Shown in pieces: positions 1 through 10,838 of a stretch of 40,857 bases of DNA. Origin of the DNA: Thermus composti (GTDB lineage Bacteria; Deinococcota; Deinococci; Deinococcales; Thermaceae); contig NZ_BMPJ01000019.1 in assembly GCF_014647535.1 (NCBI RefSeq), forward strand, positions 1 through 40,857. Direction: 5' to 3'. The position numbers were made by a program, and so were the translations under genes. Positions within the stretch are counted from its first letter, which is position 1, and every line of letters starts with the position of its first letter. The notes beneath the pieces are model-generated. The model worked only from the letters and a program-made list of their open reading frames with translations, searched no databases and had not been told where the DNA came from.

Positions 1-71
1 ACCAGATACGGGCTGCGCCCGCAAGGGGAGATTTACCACGAAACGGAGATGTGGGTAAAGTCCTGCTCCAT

Positions 72-87
72 GCCTACCAGGGTAGGC
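72..87. repeat. Short inverted repeat downstream of transketolase
   Basis: GCCTACC and GGTAGGC flank a 2-base centre. The repeat lies about 40 bases beyond the transketolase stop. No T-run follows on either strand, so a terminator role is only possible. The remainder of bases 1-126 shows no recognisable gene. Confidence 0.35.
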
Positions 88-126
88 CTCGAGGGGCTCC
101 CCTCCAAGGCAGGCGGGCCCGTGTGC

Positions 127-2082
127 CTACACCAGCTCTAGGAGGGCCTGGGCTACCCGTTCGGGCGTGAACCCTAACCGCTCGTAGACCTCGGGGTAGG
201 GGGCGCTGGCCCCGAAGCGGTCCAGGGCCACCACCTTGTGGGCGTACCGCTCCCAGCCCAGGCTGGCCCCCGCCTCCACCGCCACCACGGGAAGCCCGGG
301 AGGCAGGACCTCCTTCCGGTAGGCCTCGGGCTGGGCCTCAAAAAGCTCAAAGGAGGGCAGACTCACCACCCGCACCCGAACCCCCTTCCCCAGAAGGATT
401 TCCCGCGCCTTCAGGGCCAGGTGGACCTCGCTCCCCGTGGCCACGATCACCCCTTGAGGGTCCTCGGCGTCTTCCAGCACGTACCCGCCCTTGAGAAGCC
501 CCTTGGCCTTCTCTGGGGAGAGGAGGGGCACCGCCTGCCGGGTGAGGACGAGGGCGGTGGGGCCTTCCCTCCGCCTCAAGGCCACCTGCCAGGCGTAGAA
601 GGTCTCGTAGGCGTCGGCGGGGCGGATCACCCAGAGGTTGGGCATGGCCCTTAGGCTCATGAGGTGCTCCACGGGCTGGTGGGTGGGCCCGTCCTCGCCT
701 AGGGCGATGGAGTCGTGGGTGAAGACATAGACCGTAGGCACGCCCATGAGGGCGGAAAGGCGGATGGCGGGGCGCATGTAATCGGAGAAGACCAAAAAGG
801 TCCCCCCGTAGGCCCGGTACCCCCCGTGGAGGTTGAGCCCGTTCAGGATGGCCCCCATGGCGTGCTCCCGCACCCCGAAGTGGAGGTAGCGGCCCAAAGG
901 GTTCTCCGGGGAAAAGTCCTCCATCCCCTGGGCCTTGGTGTTGTTGGAGGGGGTGAGGTCGGCGCTTCCCCCCAAAAGCTCGGGGATGCGGGGGGCGAGG
1001 AGGTCTAAGGCCTTGCCGCTCGCCGCCCGGGTGGCCAGGGGCTTGTCAAAGACCGGGGGCTCCTCGGGCAAGGGGGGAAGCTCTCCCTTAAGGCGCCGCA
1101 AAAGCTCCTGGTGGAGCTCAGGGTATTCCCGGGCGTAGGCCTGAAGGGCCTTCTCCCAGGCCTCCTGCAAAGCCCTCCCCCGCTCCCGCATGTCCATGTG
1201 GCGGTAGACCTCCTCGGGCACGGCAAAAGGCGGGTAGGGCCAGCCCAGGTTCTTCCGGGTGGCCTCCACCGCCTCGGGGCCCAAGGGCTCCCCGTGGGCC
1301 TTGGGGGAGTCCTGCTTGGGGGAGCCAAAGCCGATGTGGCTCCTTACGGCGATGAGGCTTGGGCGCTCGTCCAGCTGGGCGAGCCGGATGGCCTTGCGGA
1401 GGGCCTCGAGGTCGTTCACGTCCTCCACCCTTAGGGTCTGCCAGCCGTAGGCCCGAAAGCGCCCGAGGACGTCCTCGGTGAAGGCCAGGTCCGTGGGGCC
1501 GTCAATGGAGATGCGGTTATCGTCCCAGAAGACGATGAGCTTGGAAAGCTTCCAGTGCCCCGCCAAGGAGGCGGCCTCCCCCGAGACCCCCTCCATCAGG
1601 TCCCCGTCCGAGGCCAGGACGTAGGTGTAGTGGTCTATGACGGTGTGCCCGGGGCGGTTGAACTCGGCGGCGAGCTTCTTCTCCGCCAAGGCCAGCCCCA
1701 CGGCGGTGGAAATCCCCTGGCCCAAAGGCCCCGTGGTCACCTCCACCCCGGGGGTGTGGCCGTACTCGGGGTGGCCCGGGGTCTTGGAGCCCCACTGGCG
1801 GAAGCGCTTGAGCTCCTCCAAGGGGAGGTCGTAGCCCGTGAGGTGGAGGAGGGCGTAAAGGAGCATGGAGCCGTGCCCGGCGGAGAGGACGAAGCGGTCC
1901 CGGTTGGGCCAGGTGGGGTCTAAGGGGTTGTGGCGCATGACCTCCCGGAAGAGGAGGTAGCCCAAGGGGGCCATGGCCATGGGCATGCCCGGGTGGCCGC
2001 TTCTCGCCTTCTCCACCGCGTCCACGGCTAGAAAGCGGATGGCGTTCACCGAAAGGGCGGTGAGGTCCTGGGTCTCGGTCAT
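127..2082 (-). CDS. tkt: Transketolase
   Basis: Thiamine-diphosphate enzyme of the non-oxidative pentose phosphate pathway. It moves two-carbon ketol units between sugar phosphates in the cytosol. The protein is 651 aa, the usual family length. The N-terminal ThDP/Mg domain shows SGHPG (His30), SAGHGS (His70) and the cofactor motif SDGDLMEG (158-165). The central pyrimidine domain has the GVREHAMG segment. The ATG at 2082 is chosen because GGAGG lies 5-9 bases upstream; the open frame extends 23 codons further but that part lacks family similarity. A TACCCT -10-like box lies only 10 bases before this ATG, so the leader may be very short. The gene stands alone. Identity is secure from the motifs. 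Confidence 0.96.
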   Translation of the reverse strand: MTETQDLTALSVNAIRFLAVDAVEKARSGHPGMPMAMAPLGYLLFREVMRHNPLDPTWPNRDRFVLSAGHGSMLLYALLHLTGYDLPLEELKRFRQWGSKTPGHPEYGHTPGVEVTTGPLGQGISTAVGLALAEKKLAAEFNRPGHTVIDHYTYVLASDGDLMEGVSGEAASLAGHWKLSKLIVFWDDNRISIDGPTDLAFTEDVLGRFRAYGWQTLRVEDVNDLEALRKAIRLAQLDERPSLIAVRSHIGFGSPKQDSPKAHGEPLGPEAVEATRKNLGWPYPPFAVPEEVYRHMDMRERGRALQEAWEKALQAYAREYPELHQELLRRLKGELPPLPEEPPVFDKPLATRAASGKALDLLAPRIPELLGGSADLTPSNNTKAQGMEDFSPENPLGRYLHFGVREHAMGAILNGLNLHGGYRAYGGTFLVFSDYMRPAIRLSALMGVPTVYVFTHDSIALGEDGPTHQPVEHLMSLRAMPNLWVIRPADAYETFYAWQVALRRREGPTALVLTRQAVPLLSPEKAKGLLKGGYVLEDAEDPQGVIVATGSEVHLALKAREILLGKGVRVRVVSLPSFELFEAQPEAYRKEVLPPGLPVVAVEAGASLGWERYAHKVVALDRFGASAPYPEVYERLGFTPERVAQALLELV

Positions 2083-2185
2083 GGTCGCCTCCAGGGTACA
2101 GAAGCCCGGCCCAAGGTGGGCCCAGGCCCCGCGGGATAAACCATACCCCATGGCCTCACGCCCGATACCAGGGTCTTCCCAGGCA

Positions 2186-2214
2186 TGGACAGAAGGGCAC
2201 CCTAGGGCTATAAT
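2186..2214 (+). promoter_or_regulatory. Promoter of tRNA-Arg
   Basis: TGGACA (-35, 2186-2191) and a perfect TATAAT (-10, 2209-2214) are separated by 17 bases. Transcription would begin near 2221, about 50 bases before the tRNA. This is the best sigma-A match in the window, as expected for a stable RNA gene. Confidence 0.8.
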
Positions 2215-2271
2215 GCACCCGGGGTTTAGGCGGGGCTCTTAGGGGTCCGGTGCCATCCCCCTAAAAGGTGG

Positions 2272-2348
2272 GCGCCCGTAGCTCAGCAGGATAGAGCGGG
2301 GGCTTCCTAAGCCCTAGGTCGGGGGTTCGAATCCCTCCGGGCGCACCA
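2272..2348 (+). tRNA. tRNA-Arg (anticodon CCU)
   Basis: A full cloverleaf folds. The acceptor stem GCGCCCG/CGGGCGC is perfect. The D stem is GCTC/GAGC, the anticodon stem GGGGC/GCCCT (one G-U) and the T stem GGGGG/CCCTC with loop TTCGAAT. The anticodon loop TTCCTAA gives anticodon CCT at 2306-2308, reading the Arg codon AGG. The CCA end is encoded at 2346-2348. Confidence 0.95.
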
Positions 2349-2377
2349 AAACCCCCCTCGAGGGGGGTTTTTCTTTT
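2349..2377 (+). terminator. Terminator after tRNA-Arg, probably bidirectional
   Basis: CCCCCCTCGAGGGGGG is a perfect stem followed on the plus strand by TTTTTCTTTT. On the minus strand the same stem is followed by TTTT, so it can also end the thiamine operon, whose last stop codon is about 35 bases away. Confidence 0.85.
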
Positions 2378-2407
2378 CGGGGCCCCGGCGCAAGCCAGGG
2401 GGTGGCG

Positions 2408-3184
2408 TTAGGCCCAGTGGTTCAGGGGCCCGTGCCCCCGGCCCAAGGGAGGGGCGGTCCTCAGGGCCCGGGTGAGGTAGGCCTTGGCCTCGGCCACCGC
2501 CTCCCCCAAAGGCTTCCCCAGGGCCAAGAGGGCGGCGATGGCCGCGGAGAGGGTACACCCCGTGCCGTGGGTGTTCCGGGTATGGACCCGGGGAGCGGAG
2601 AAGCGCAAGACCCCTCCCCGGGTGGCTAAAAGGTCCACCGCCTCTTCCCCCTCCAGATGCCCCCCCTTGAGGAGGACGGCCTTGGGGCCTAGGGCGAGGA
2701 GGGCCTTGGCGGCCTCCTCCGCCTCCTCAAGGGTACGGATGGGGCGCCCCAGGAGGGCCTCGGCCTCGAGGCGGTTCGGGGTGATGAGGGCCGCCAGGGG
2801 GAAGAGCCTCTCCTTGAGGGCAGCCACCGCCTCCGGGGCAAGGAGAGGGTCCCCGCTTTTGGCCACCATCACCGGGTCCACCACCAAGGGCGCGATGCCG
2901 TAGCGCCCCACCGCCTCGGCCACCGCCTCCACCATGGCCCCATCCCCCAAGGCTCCGGTCTTGGCGGCGTGAAGGGGGAAATCCTCGGCCACGCTCTCTA
3001 TCTGGGCGTAGACCACCTCGGGGGGAAGGAGGTGCACCCGCTGCACCCCCAGGGTGTTCTGGGCGGTGATGAGGGTGAGGGCGCTCGTCCCGTAGACCCC
3101 AAAGCGGAAGAAGACCTTGAGGTCCGCCTGCACCCCGGCCCCACCCCCTGAGTCCGAACCGGCAATGGTAAGGGCCACCCTCAT
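2408..3184 (-). CDS. thiD: Hydroxymethylpyrimidine / HMP-phosphate kinase
   Basis: Ribokinase-fold enzyme of 258 aa that phosphorylates HMP and then HMP-P to HMP-PP, the pyrimidine half of thiamine. The N-terminus has the substrate loop [14 protein letters not shown] (about 10-23). GTGC at 207-210 is the anion hole. Ala-Ala-Lys-Thr-Gly in the middle is typical of ThiD. It is the last gene of the thiamine operon. Its ATG overlaps the stop of the upstream transporter by four bases (ATGA), so translation is coupled. There is no fused ThiE or ThiN domain. Confidence 0.95.
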   Translation of the reverse strand: MRVALTIAGSDSGGGAGVQADLKVFFRFGVYGTSALTLITAQNTLGVQRVHLLPPEVVYAQIESVAEDFPLHAAKTGALGDGAMVEAVAEAVGRYGIAPLVVDPVMVAKSGDPLLAPEAVAALKERLFPLAALITPNRLEAEALLGRPIRTLEEAEEAAKALLALGPKAVLLKGGHLEGEEAVDLLATRGGVLRFSAPRVHTRNTHGTGCTLSAAIAALLALGKPLGEAVAEAKAYLTRALRTAPPLGRGHGPLNHWA

Positions 3185-4482
3185 CCTTCCTCCAAGGGCT
3201 TCCCCCGGGTCTCCACCCCCACCCCCCAGGCGAAGACCCCGGCCAGGAGCAAAAGCCCTCCGTGGAGGGCCAAAACCCCGCCCTGGCCCAGGAGGGGGAG
3301 GAGGGCCTCGGTGGCGTAGGGGGCGAGGATCCCCCCCACCCGCCCCACCGCCGCCACCAGCCCGGCCCCGCTTCCCCTAAGCGCCGTGGGGAAAAGCTCC
3401 GGGGTGTAGGCGTAGACCGCCCCCCAGGCCCCCAGGTTGAAGAAGGAAAGGAGCGCCCCAAGGAGGAGCACCTCCAGAGGGGAAGCGGCCCGGGAAAGGA
3501 GCCAGGCGGAAAAGGCGGAAAGAGCCAGAAACCCCACCAGCACGGGCCTTCTCCCCCATCTTTCCACCAGGAAGGCCGCTGTGAGGTACCCCGGCACCTG
3601 GGCCAAGGTGATGAGGAGGACGTACGCCAAGGAGCGCACCAGGGTGTAGCCCTGGGCCACGAGGAGAGAGGGGAGCCAGATGAAGGCCCCGTAGTAGCCG
3701 GCGTTTAAGGCGAACCAGGCAAGGGCCAGGAAAAGGGTGCGCCGGAGGAGGGGCGGGCGGAAGAGGGCCCCGTAGGGGAGGGGGCGCGGGGCGGGCTCAG
3801 GGCGAGGCTCGGGAAGGGGCCCGGGAAAGGCCCGCTCCCAGGCGGCCACCAACGCCTCCGCCTCCGCCACCTGGCCCTGGGCCAGAAGCCAGCGGGGGGA
3901 CTCGGGGAGGGAAAGCCTCAGGTAGGCGGCGTAAAGGGCGGGAAGGGCCCCGGCGAGGAAGGCCCCCCGCCAGCCCAAGGAGGGGACCAGAAGGTAGCCC
4001 ATGAGGGCGGCGAGGAGCCACCCCACGGCCCAGAAGGCCTCGAGAAGAACCACCATCCGCCCCCGGTGGGCCTTGGGGCTAAACTCCCCCATGAGGCTTG
4101 CCGCCACGGGAAGCTCCGCCCCTAGCCCAAGCCCCGTGAGGAAGCGGAAGAGGAAGACCCAGGAAAGGCTTGGGGCAAGGGCGGTGAGGAGGCTCCCCAG
4201 ACCGGCCAGGAAGAGGCTATACCCCACCACCGCCTTGCGGCCGAACCGGTCGGCAAGCCGCCCCCCGAGGAGGGCCCCAAAGAGCATCCCCAAAAGCCCC
4301 ACGCTCCCCAGAAGGCCGGCCTGGACGGGGCTTAGACCGAACTCCCGGGAAAGGGCGGGCAGGGTGAAGCTGATGAGCCCCACGTCCATGGCGTCCAGGG
4401 CCCAGCCGAGCCCGAGGAGCAGGAGGAGGCGGTAGTGGGGCCTTCCCAGGGGCAGGCGTTCCAGACGGGCGAGGGCGTCCAT
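3181..4482 (-). CDS. MFS transporter within the thiamine operon
   Basis: 433-aa major facilitator protein with about 12 hydrophobic segments. After TM2 it has the MFS loop [13 protein letters not shown], and before TM8 a related [11 protein letters not shown]. An early acidic pair in WALDAMDVG resembles the sugar/aromatic-acid/niacin type of MFS. It lies 4 bases after thiC and overlaps thiD by 4 bases, downstream of a TPP riboswitch. From this setting I infer uptake of thiamine or a precursor such as HMP; the sequence itself does not show the substrate. Confidence 0.85.
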   Translation of the reverse strand: MDALARLERLPLGRPHYRLLLLLGLGWALDAMDVGLISFTLPALSREFGLSPVQAGLLGSVGLLGMLFGALLGGRLADRFGRKAVVGYSLFLAGLGSLLTALAPSLSWVFLFRFLTGLGLGAELPVAASLMGEFSPKAHRGRMVVLLEAFWAVGWLLAALMGYLLVPSLGWRGAFLAGALPALYAAYLRLSLPESPRWLLAQGQVAEAEALVAAWERAFPGPLPEPRPEPAPRPLPYGALFRPPLLRRTLFLALAWFALNAGYYGAFIWLPSLLVAQGYTLVRSLAYVLLITLAQVPGYLTAAFLVERWGRRPVLVGFLALSAFSAWLLSRAASPLEVLLLGALLSFFNLGAWGAVYAYTPELFPTALRGSGAGLVAAVGRVGGILAPYATEALLPLLGQGGVLALHGGLLLLAGVFAWGVGVETRGKPLEEG

Positions 4483-4486
4483 GGCC

Positions 4487-5794
4487 TTAGGCTACGGGAA
4501 GCTCCAGCCGCCCCTTCCCCCTTAGCACCGCCTCCACCAGGTTCATGGGGCAGAAGGGGCCGCACATGCTGCAGGCCTTGGTCTTGGAGCCCCTTTCCTC
4601 CTTGAGGCGCCTCGCCTCCTCGGGGAAAAGGGCCAGGGCAAACTGCCCCTCCCAGTCCAGCCGGTAGCGGGCCTCGGACATCCTTCGGTTCCGCTCCAAG
4701 GCGCGCGGGTTCCCCCGGGCCACGTCGGCGGCGTGGGCGGCGATCTTGAAGGCGATGACCCCTTGCTTCACGTGCTCCACTGTGGGCAGGCCCAAATGCT
4801 CCGCCGGGGTGAGGTAGCAGAGCATGTCCGCACCCATCCAGCCCGCCAAGGCCCCCCCGATGGCCCCGGCGATGTGGTCAAAGCCCGCGGCGGTGTCCAC
4901 GGGGAGCATCCCCAGGATGTAGAAGGGGGCATGCCCGGTGAGCTTCTTCTGGATCTGAACGTTGGTGGCCACCTCGTTTAGGGGGATGTGCCCGGGGCCT
5001 TCCACCATGGCCTGGACCCCGGCCCTCCGGGCCCTTTCCACCAGCTCCCCGATGGTGAGGAGTTCGGCGATCTGGGCCCGGTCGGTGCTGTCCGCCAGGG
5101 AACCAGGCCTGAGGCCGTCCCCCAGGGAGAGGGTCATGTCGTAGGTGCGGGCGATGTCCAAGAGGTCGTCAAAGCGGGCGTAGAGGGGGTTTTCCTCGCC
5201 CCTATGGAGCATCCAGGCGGCTATGAGCCCCCCGCCCCGGCTCACGATGCCCGTGGTGCGGGGGCTATTCCGGTAGACCTCGAGGTTCTTCAGGGTCACC
5301 CCCACGTGGACGGTGATGTAGTCCACCCCCTCCTTCCCGTGCTCCTCAATCACCTGGAAGAGCTCGTCGGCGGACATGTCAAAGAAGTTCTTGCGCTTGG
5401 CTGCCCGGAACTCCGCCTCGTAGATGGGCACGGTGCCCAAGGGGACGGTGGCCACCTCGAGGATCCGCCTGCGGATCGCCTTGAGGTCCCCCCCGGTGGA
5501 GAGGTCCATGACGGTGTCCGCCCCGTACCGGATGGCCACCTTGGCCTTCTCCACCTCCTCCTCCACGTCCACGTAATCGTAGGAGGTGCCCAGGTTGGCG
5601 TTCACCTTGACGCTAAGCCCCTCTCCGATCCCCTTGAAGTCGGTGAGGGTCTTGTGGTTGGGGTTCCTGGGGATCACGATCCGGCCCACCGCCACCCCCT
5701 CCCGCACGAACTCGGGGGAAACCCCCTCCTTTGCCGCCACGTAGGCCATCTCCTCCGTAACGATCCCTTTCCTTGCCGCTTCCAGCTGCGTCAT
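4487..5794 (-). CDS. thiC: Phosphomethylpyrimidine synthase
   Basis: Radical SAM enzyme (non-canonical class) that rearranges AIR, a purine intermediate, to HMP-P. The 435-aa protein lacks the long N-terminal extension of the E. coli enzyme and so is the short form. Landmarks are NPNHKTLT near residue 45, the barrel segments MVEGPGHIPLNE and LGMLPVDTAAGFDHI, and the C-terminal cluster motif CSMCGPFC. The cysteine spacing is CX2CX3C, one residue shorter than the CX2CX4C of E. coli. The ATG at 5794 follows GGGGGTGGAAGG and overlaps the thiO stop (ATGA). An open frame extends to 6199 but is unrelated upstream sequence. Confidence 0.95.
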   Translation of the reverse strand: MTQLEAARKGIVTEEMAYVAAKEGVSPEFVREGVAVGRIVIPRNPNHKTLTDFKGIGEGLSVKVNANLGTSYDYVDVEEEVEKAKVAIRYGADTVMDLSTGGDLKAIRRRILEVATVPLGTVPIYEAEFRAAKRKNFFDMSADELFQVIEEHGKEGVDYITVHVGVTLKNLEVYRNSPRTTGIVSRGGGLIAAWMLHRGEENPLYARFDDLLDIARTYDMTLSLGDGLRPGSLADSTDRAQIAELLTIGELVERARRAGVQAMVEGPGHIPLNEVATNVQIQKKLTGHAPFYILGMLPVDTAAGFDHIAGAIGGALAGWMGADMLCYLTPAEHLGLPTVEHVKQGVIAFKIAAHAADVARGNPRALERNRRMSEARYRLDWEGQFALALFPEEARRLKEERGSKTKACSMCGPFCPMNLVEAVLRGKGRLELPVA

Positions 5795-6720
5795 CCTTCC
5801 ACCCCCAGAAGCTTTAGAAGCCTTTTCGCCGTCCAGGGCGCAAGGAGGATACCGTTCCTCCCGTGCCCCACCGCGGCGTAGATTCCTTCTTCCAGTTCCC
5901 CCACGAAAAGCTCGCCCAGAGGCCTGTAGCCCCACACCACCCCCCTGAAGGGAGCCCCTTCCAGGAGGGGAAAGCGCTCGTGGGCGTAGTCGGCAAGCCA
6001 CCTCAGGCCATAGAGGTCCACCCCCTCCCGCCACCCCTCCCTGCCCGTGGCCCCCACGTAGACCCCGCCCTCCCGGGGGAGGATGTACCCCTCCCCGGCG
6101 AAGAGGGGCCCAGGGGGCGCCTCCCCCCCGAGGAGCAAAGCCTCCCCTTTGAGGGGCCTGACCCCTAGGCCAAACCGCCCGCCCCAGGCCCCCACGCAAA
6201 GGAGGACGGCCCGGGCCCTAAGCTCCCCTTCCTTCCAGGAAACCCTTCCCCCCTCCACCCCCTCCACCTCGGCCCGGAGGTAAACCCCCCCAAGGGCCCG
6301 GAAGGCCCCAAGGAGGGCCTCCCGAAGCCCTCTGGGGTGGACGAACCCCCCGGGGAAGCGCCGCGCCCCCAACCCCCCCCGGACCGGGTAAGGGAGGGGG
6401 TCCTGGGCCTCCCAGGCCTCCTTCTCCCCAAGGCTTAGGGCCGCCACCCAGGTCCCGGAAAAGGAGGCCTCCACCGGGTACCCCTTCTCCTTGAGCTCGG
6501 CGAGGAGCTCGGGGTAGGCCTCTAGGCCGAAAAGCCCCGCCTCCAGAAGAGCCCCGCTAAGCCCCTCGGGGTGAGGGGCCAGCATCCCGGCGCTCGCCAG
6601 GGTGGCGGCCCCAGGCTTCTCGGCCTCCAGGAGGACCACCTCCACCCCCCGCTTGGCGAGCTCGTAGGCGGCGAGGGCCCCGATGACCCCGGCCCCCACC
6701 ACGGCCACGTCCGCCCGCAA
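5791..6720 (-). CDS. thiO: Glycine oxidase ThiO
   Basis: FAD-dependent oxidase of about 309 aa that converts glycine to dehydroglycine, a substrate for thiazole formation. The N-terminus has the dinucleotide-binding motif VVGAGVIGALAAYELA followed by VVLLEAE. The C-terminal part ends in a DAO-type segment (YAAVGHGRNGILLAPWTA). I place the start at TTG 6720 because AGGAGGG sits 7 bases upstream, overlapping the thiG stop. The longer open frame up to 6852 only reads thiG in another frame. It is the fourth gene of the operon. Confidence 0.9.
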   Translation of the reverse strand: MRADVAVVGAGVIGALAAYELAKRGVEVVLLEAEKPGAATLASAGMLAPHPEGLSGALLEAGLFGLEAYPELLAELKEKGYPVEASFSGTWVAALSLGEKEAWEAQDPLPYPVRGGLGARRFPGGFVHPRGLREALLGAFRALGGVYLRAEVEGVEGGRVSWKEGELRARAVLLCVGAWGGRFGLGVRPLKGEALLLGGEAPPGPLFAGEGYILPREGGVYVGATGREGWREGVDLYGLRWLADYAHERFPLLEGAPFRGVVWGYRPLGELFVGELEEGIYAAVGHGRNGILLAPWTAKRLLKLLGVEG

Positions 6721-6730
6721 GGGAACCCTC

Positions 6731-7525
6731 CTACTGGGGCCCCCGACCGGTCGGGGTAAGCGGCACCCCCTCCACCGGGCTCGAGGAGCTTGCCGCCTCC
6801 CTAGGCCGCATGGGCCCCGCCAGGTAGGCCTTCCTCCCCGCCTCCACCGCAAGCCGGAAGGCCTCGGCCATGGCGGGAGGATCTTGGGCCTCGGCGATGG
6901 CGGTGTTCACCAAGACGGCGTCCAGGCCAAGCTCCATCACCTCCGCTGCATGGGAGGGAAGGCCGAGCCCCGCGTCCACCACCACCGGGGGAAGGCTCGG
7001 CCGCTCCCGGGCGAAAAGTTCCAAAAGGGCCCGCGTCTTCACCCCCCAGCCGCTTCCGATGGGGGCGGCGAGGGGCATCACCGTGGCCGTGCCCAAAGCG
7101 GCGAGGCGCTTGGCCAAGACCAAATCGGGCCCCATGTAGGGAAGCACGGTGAAGCCCTCCTCTAGGAGGATTTCCGCCGCCCTCAGGGTCTCCAGGGGGT
7201 CAGGGAGGAGGTAGGTGGGGTCGGGGATCACCTCCAGCTTCACCCAGTTCTCCCCGGTGAGGAGGCGGCCTAGCCGGGCGAGCCGCACCGCCTCCTCGGC
7301 GGTTTTGGCCCCGGCGGTGTTGGGGAGAAGCCTCACCCCCTCCAGGGCCTCCAAAAGCCCCACGTGCCCCGGGGCCTTGAGCTCCACCCGCCTCACGGAG
7401 ACCGTGACCACCTCGGCCCCCGCGGCGGCGATGGCCTCCCGCATCAGGGCGAAGTCCTTGAACTTGCCGCTTCCCAGGATGAGGCGGCTTTTGAGCTCTA
7501 CGGAGCCCACCTTCCAGGTGTCCAT
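6731..7525 (-). CDS. thiG: Thiazole synthase
   Basis: TIM-barrel enzyme of 264 aa that joins DXP, dehydroglycine and sulfur carried by ThiS thiocarboxylate into the thiazole phosphate ring. Visible motifs are [11 protein letters not shown] at the N-terminus, [16 protein letters not shown], the [11 protein letters not shown] strand holding the likely Schiff-base lysine, and the phosphate-binding [10 protein letters not shown]. The ATG directly abuts the thiS stop codon, so the two are probably translated together. Confidence 0.96.
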   Translation of the reverse strand: MDTWKVGSVELKSRLILGSGKFKDFALMREAIAAAGAEVVTVSVRRVELKAPGHVGLLEALEGVRLLPNTAGAKTAEEAVRLARLGRLLTGENWVKLEVIPDPTYLLPDPLETLRAAEILLEEGFTVLPYMGPDLVLAKRLAALGTATVMPLAAPIGSGWGVKTRALLELFARERPSLPPVVVDAGLGLPSHAAEVMELGLDAVLVNTAIAEAQDPPAMAEAFRLAVEAGRKAYLAGPMRPREAASSSSPVEGVPLTPTGRGPQ

Positions 7526-7720
7526 CTAGCCTCCTTGCATCAGGGCCACCACCTCCACCACGTCCCCTTCCCTAAGGACGCGGTCGGGCACCTCGGCCCC
7601 GGGAAAGGCCTCCTCGTTGAGGAGGACGGCGACCCGCTCTAGCTCCACGCCAAGCTCCTTTAGGACCTCCTTCAGGCTCTTCCCCTCCAAGGGCTTGGGC
7701 TCGCCGTTAAGCCACACCAT
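7526..7720 (-). CDS. thiS: Sulfur carrier protein ThiS
   Basis: Ubiquitin-fold carrier of 64 aa. It starts MVWLNGEP and ends MQGG; the terminal Gly-Gly is adenylated and thiocarboxylated to deliver sulfur to ThiG. The start overlaps the end of thiE by 14 bases. The open frame continues upstream to 7840, but that part only reads thiE in another frame. Confidence 0.95.
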   Translation of the reverse strand: MVWLNGEPKPLEGKSLKEVLKELGVELERVAVLLNEEAFPGAEVPDRVLREGDVVEVVALMQGG

Positions 7721-8327
7721 AAAGCCGCTCCCGAAAGGCGCGGGCCGCCCGCTCGGGGTCTTCTGCGTCCAGGATGGCCCGCACCACCACGATGCGCCTC
7801 GCCCCGGCCTCCAGGACCCGGTCCAGGTTCTCCAGGTCAATCCCCCCGATGGCGAACCAGGGCTTCTCCTTGAGGTTTTCCGCCGCCCAGCGCACGTACC
7901 CTAGCCCCGCCGCCTTCCTTCCAGGCTTGGTGGGGGTTTCCCACACGGGGCCAATGGAGAGGTAGTCCACCCCTTCCTCTAGCGCCCTTAGGGCCTGCTC
8001 GGGGGCGTGGGTGGAGCGGCCCACCAGCCCCTGGAAAAAGCGCCTGGCCTCGAGGGGAGTAAGGTCTCCTTGCCCGAGGTGCACCCCGTCCGCCCCCAGG
8101 AGGGCGGCGAGGTCGGGGCGGTCGTTTAGGAAAAAGGGCACCCCGTAGCGCCGGGCGAGGGCGAGCATCCTTTCCCCAAGCTCCAGGATGGGCCTCGCCT
8201 CCCAGTCCTTGGCCCTTAGCTGCAAGACCTCCACGCCGCCCCCCAAGGCCCTTTCCGTGCGGTCCAGGGTCTCCCCCATAGACCAATGGGGCCTTGGGGT
8301 CACCACCAGGTAAAGCCTTCCCTGCAA
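7707..8327 (-). CDS. thiE: Thiamine-phosphate synthase
   Basis: TIM-barrel enzyme of 206 aa that couples HMP-PP and thiazole phosphate to thiamine phosphate. Motifs are VLQLRAKD (about 34-41), FLNDRPDLAALLGADGVHLGQ, GRSTHAPEQA, the substrate loop GPVWETPTKPG, and FAIGGI near the C-terminus. The start codon is TTG at 8327, preceded by GGGGGTGGAAGC. It is the first gene of the operon, about 80 bases after the TPP riboswitch. Confidence 0.95.
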   Translation of the reverse strand: MQGRLYLVVTPRPHWSMGETLDRTERALGGGVEVLQLRAKDWEARPILELGERMLALARRYGVPFFLNDRPDLAALLGADGVHLGQGDLTPLEARRFFQGLVGRSTHAPEQALRALEEGVDYLSIGPVWETPTKPGRKAAGLGYVRWAAENLKEKPWFAIGGIDLENLDRVLEAGARRIVVVRAILDAEDPERAARAFRERLYGVA

Positions 8328-8409
8328 GCTTCCACCCCCTCAGGCCGGCAGGAAAGGCCCACGCGGCCCGGAAGGGGTTAGGTTTTGGGGGACTCGGGTC
8401 TTCCGCATA

Positions 8410-8501
8410 GGCTTCCCTCCGCCGGCATTACCCGGATCAGGTTCCAAGGGTTGCTGGGAAGAACCCAGCTCTCAGCCCTTCCATTCGGGCACCCCTAGCC
8501 T
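8410..8501 (-). promoter_or_regulatory. TPP riboswitch (THI element)
   Basis: Read on the minus strand the conserved core is present: AGGGGTGCCCG, then GGGCTGAGAG, the variable P3-side hairpin CTGGGTTCTTCCCAG, ACCCTTGGAACCTGATC, GGGTAATGCCGGCG and a closing GGAGGGAAGCC. The outer stem pairs GGCT with AGCC. It lies between the promoter and thiE, so thiamine pyrophosphate should repress the whole seven-gene operon. The 80 bases after it show no clear T-run terminator, so control may act on translation. Confidence 0.95.
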
Positions 8502-8509
8502 GCCCCTCC

Positions 8510-8515
8510 ACTATA
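8510..8515 (-). promoter_or_regulatory. Probable -10 of the thiamine operon
   Basis: TATAGT on the minus strand lies 8 bases before the riboswitch, which fits transcription starting at about 8503. No good -35 hexamer is visible at 16-18 bases; TTTGGC at 15 bases is the nearest. Confidence 0.5.
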
Positions 8516-8560
8516 GCACGCCCCCTCCCGGCCAAAGGAAGAAGGGCTACACTTAAGCCC

Positions 8561-8986
8561 ATGGCCCCTACCTGGCCCTTTTGAGCCTCCTCTGGGGCGT
8601 CCACCTGGTCCCGGGGGCCGCCTTGGGGCCCGGCCTAAGCCTTCTGGCCCGGCGCCTTTCCCTGTCCCACCTTCTCTTCTGGACCCTCCTCCTAAACCCC
8701 TCCACCTGGGCGGCCGTGGCCCTCCTCCGCCCTGAGTCCGACCCCATGAACCTGGGCCTGGCGGTGGCCATGGTGGCCTTTGCGCTCCTTTGCCTCGGGG
8801 TCCTTCTTTCTTGCCGCCCTCCTTCCCCCGTGGCTTGCCCCCTGGCCCTTGGCCCTTTCGGGGCTTCTCCCGGTTCCCCTCTTCGCCTTCTTGGGGGACG
8901 CCCTGGGTCCTTCCGCCGGGTGAGGGGCGCTCCTTTTGGGAGCGGGGCTCATAGCCTTGGGCCTGGGGCTTGCGGGGAGGCCTTAG
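8561..8986 (+). pseudogene. Decayed small membrane protein, EamA/DMT-like remnant
   Basis: A hydrophobic protein can be followed only by changing frame. ATG 8561 reads seven codons, then stops at TGA. One extra T in the TTTT run near 8578 would continue into the next frame (LSLLWGVHLVPG...), which is hydrophobic to about 8800. There, dropping one G from GGGG returns to the first frame (FFLAALLPPW...). An in-frame TGA at 8921 follows, and the hydrophobic reading continues GALLLGAGLIALGLGLAG to TAG 8984. The N-terminal WG segment and the C-terminal pattern recall EamA (drug/metabolite transporter) halves, and TGA falls where such proteins often have Trp. At about 140 codons it is half the usual size. 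Most likely a dead remnant; two homopolymer sequencing errors are possible. Confidence 0.55.
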
Positions 8987-9016
8987 GGGAAGCGGGGAAC
9001 CCCGGCGCTTATACCC

Positions 9017-9044
9017 TTGACTTTCATAGGCTCAATGGTATATC
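9017..9044 (+). promoter_or_regulatory. Promoter of the sulfate assimilation operon
   Basis: TTGACT (9017-9022) and TATATC (9039-9044) are 16 bases apart. Transcription would begin near 9051, giving a leader of about 35 bases that contains AAGGAGGG just before the first ATG. No operator was recognised. Confidence 0.7.
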
Positions 9045-9085
9045 TTCCTGGCTAACCCCCGGAGGGCCGGGGGGAAGGAGGGAAG

Positions 9086-10828
<1,743 letters not shown>

Positions 10829-10838
10829 GGAGGTGGCC

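Noticed and set aside
1-141. Open frame on the plus strand from the window edge to TAG 139, overlapping the end of transketolase
   Set aside because: Forty-six codons without start or recognisable motif, overlapping tkt by 15 bases; it could be the end of a converging gene but nothing supports it.
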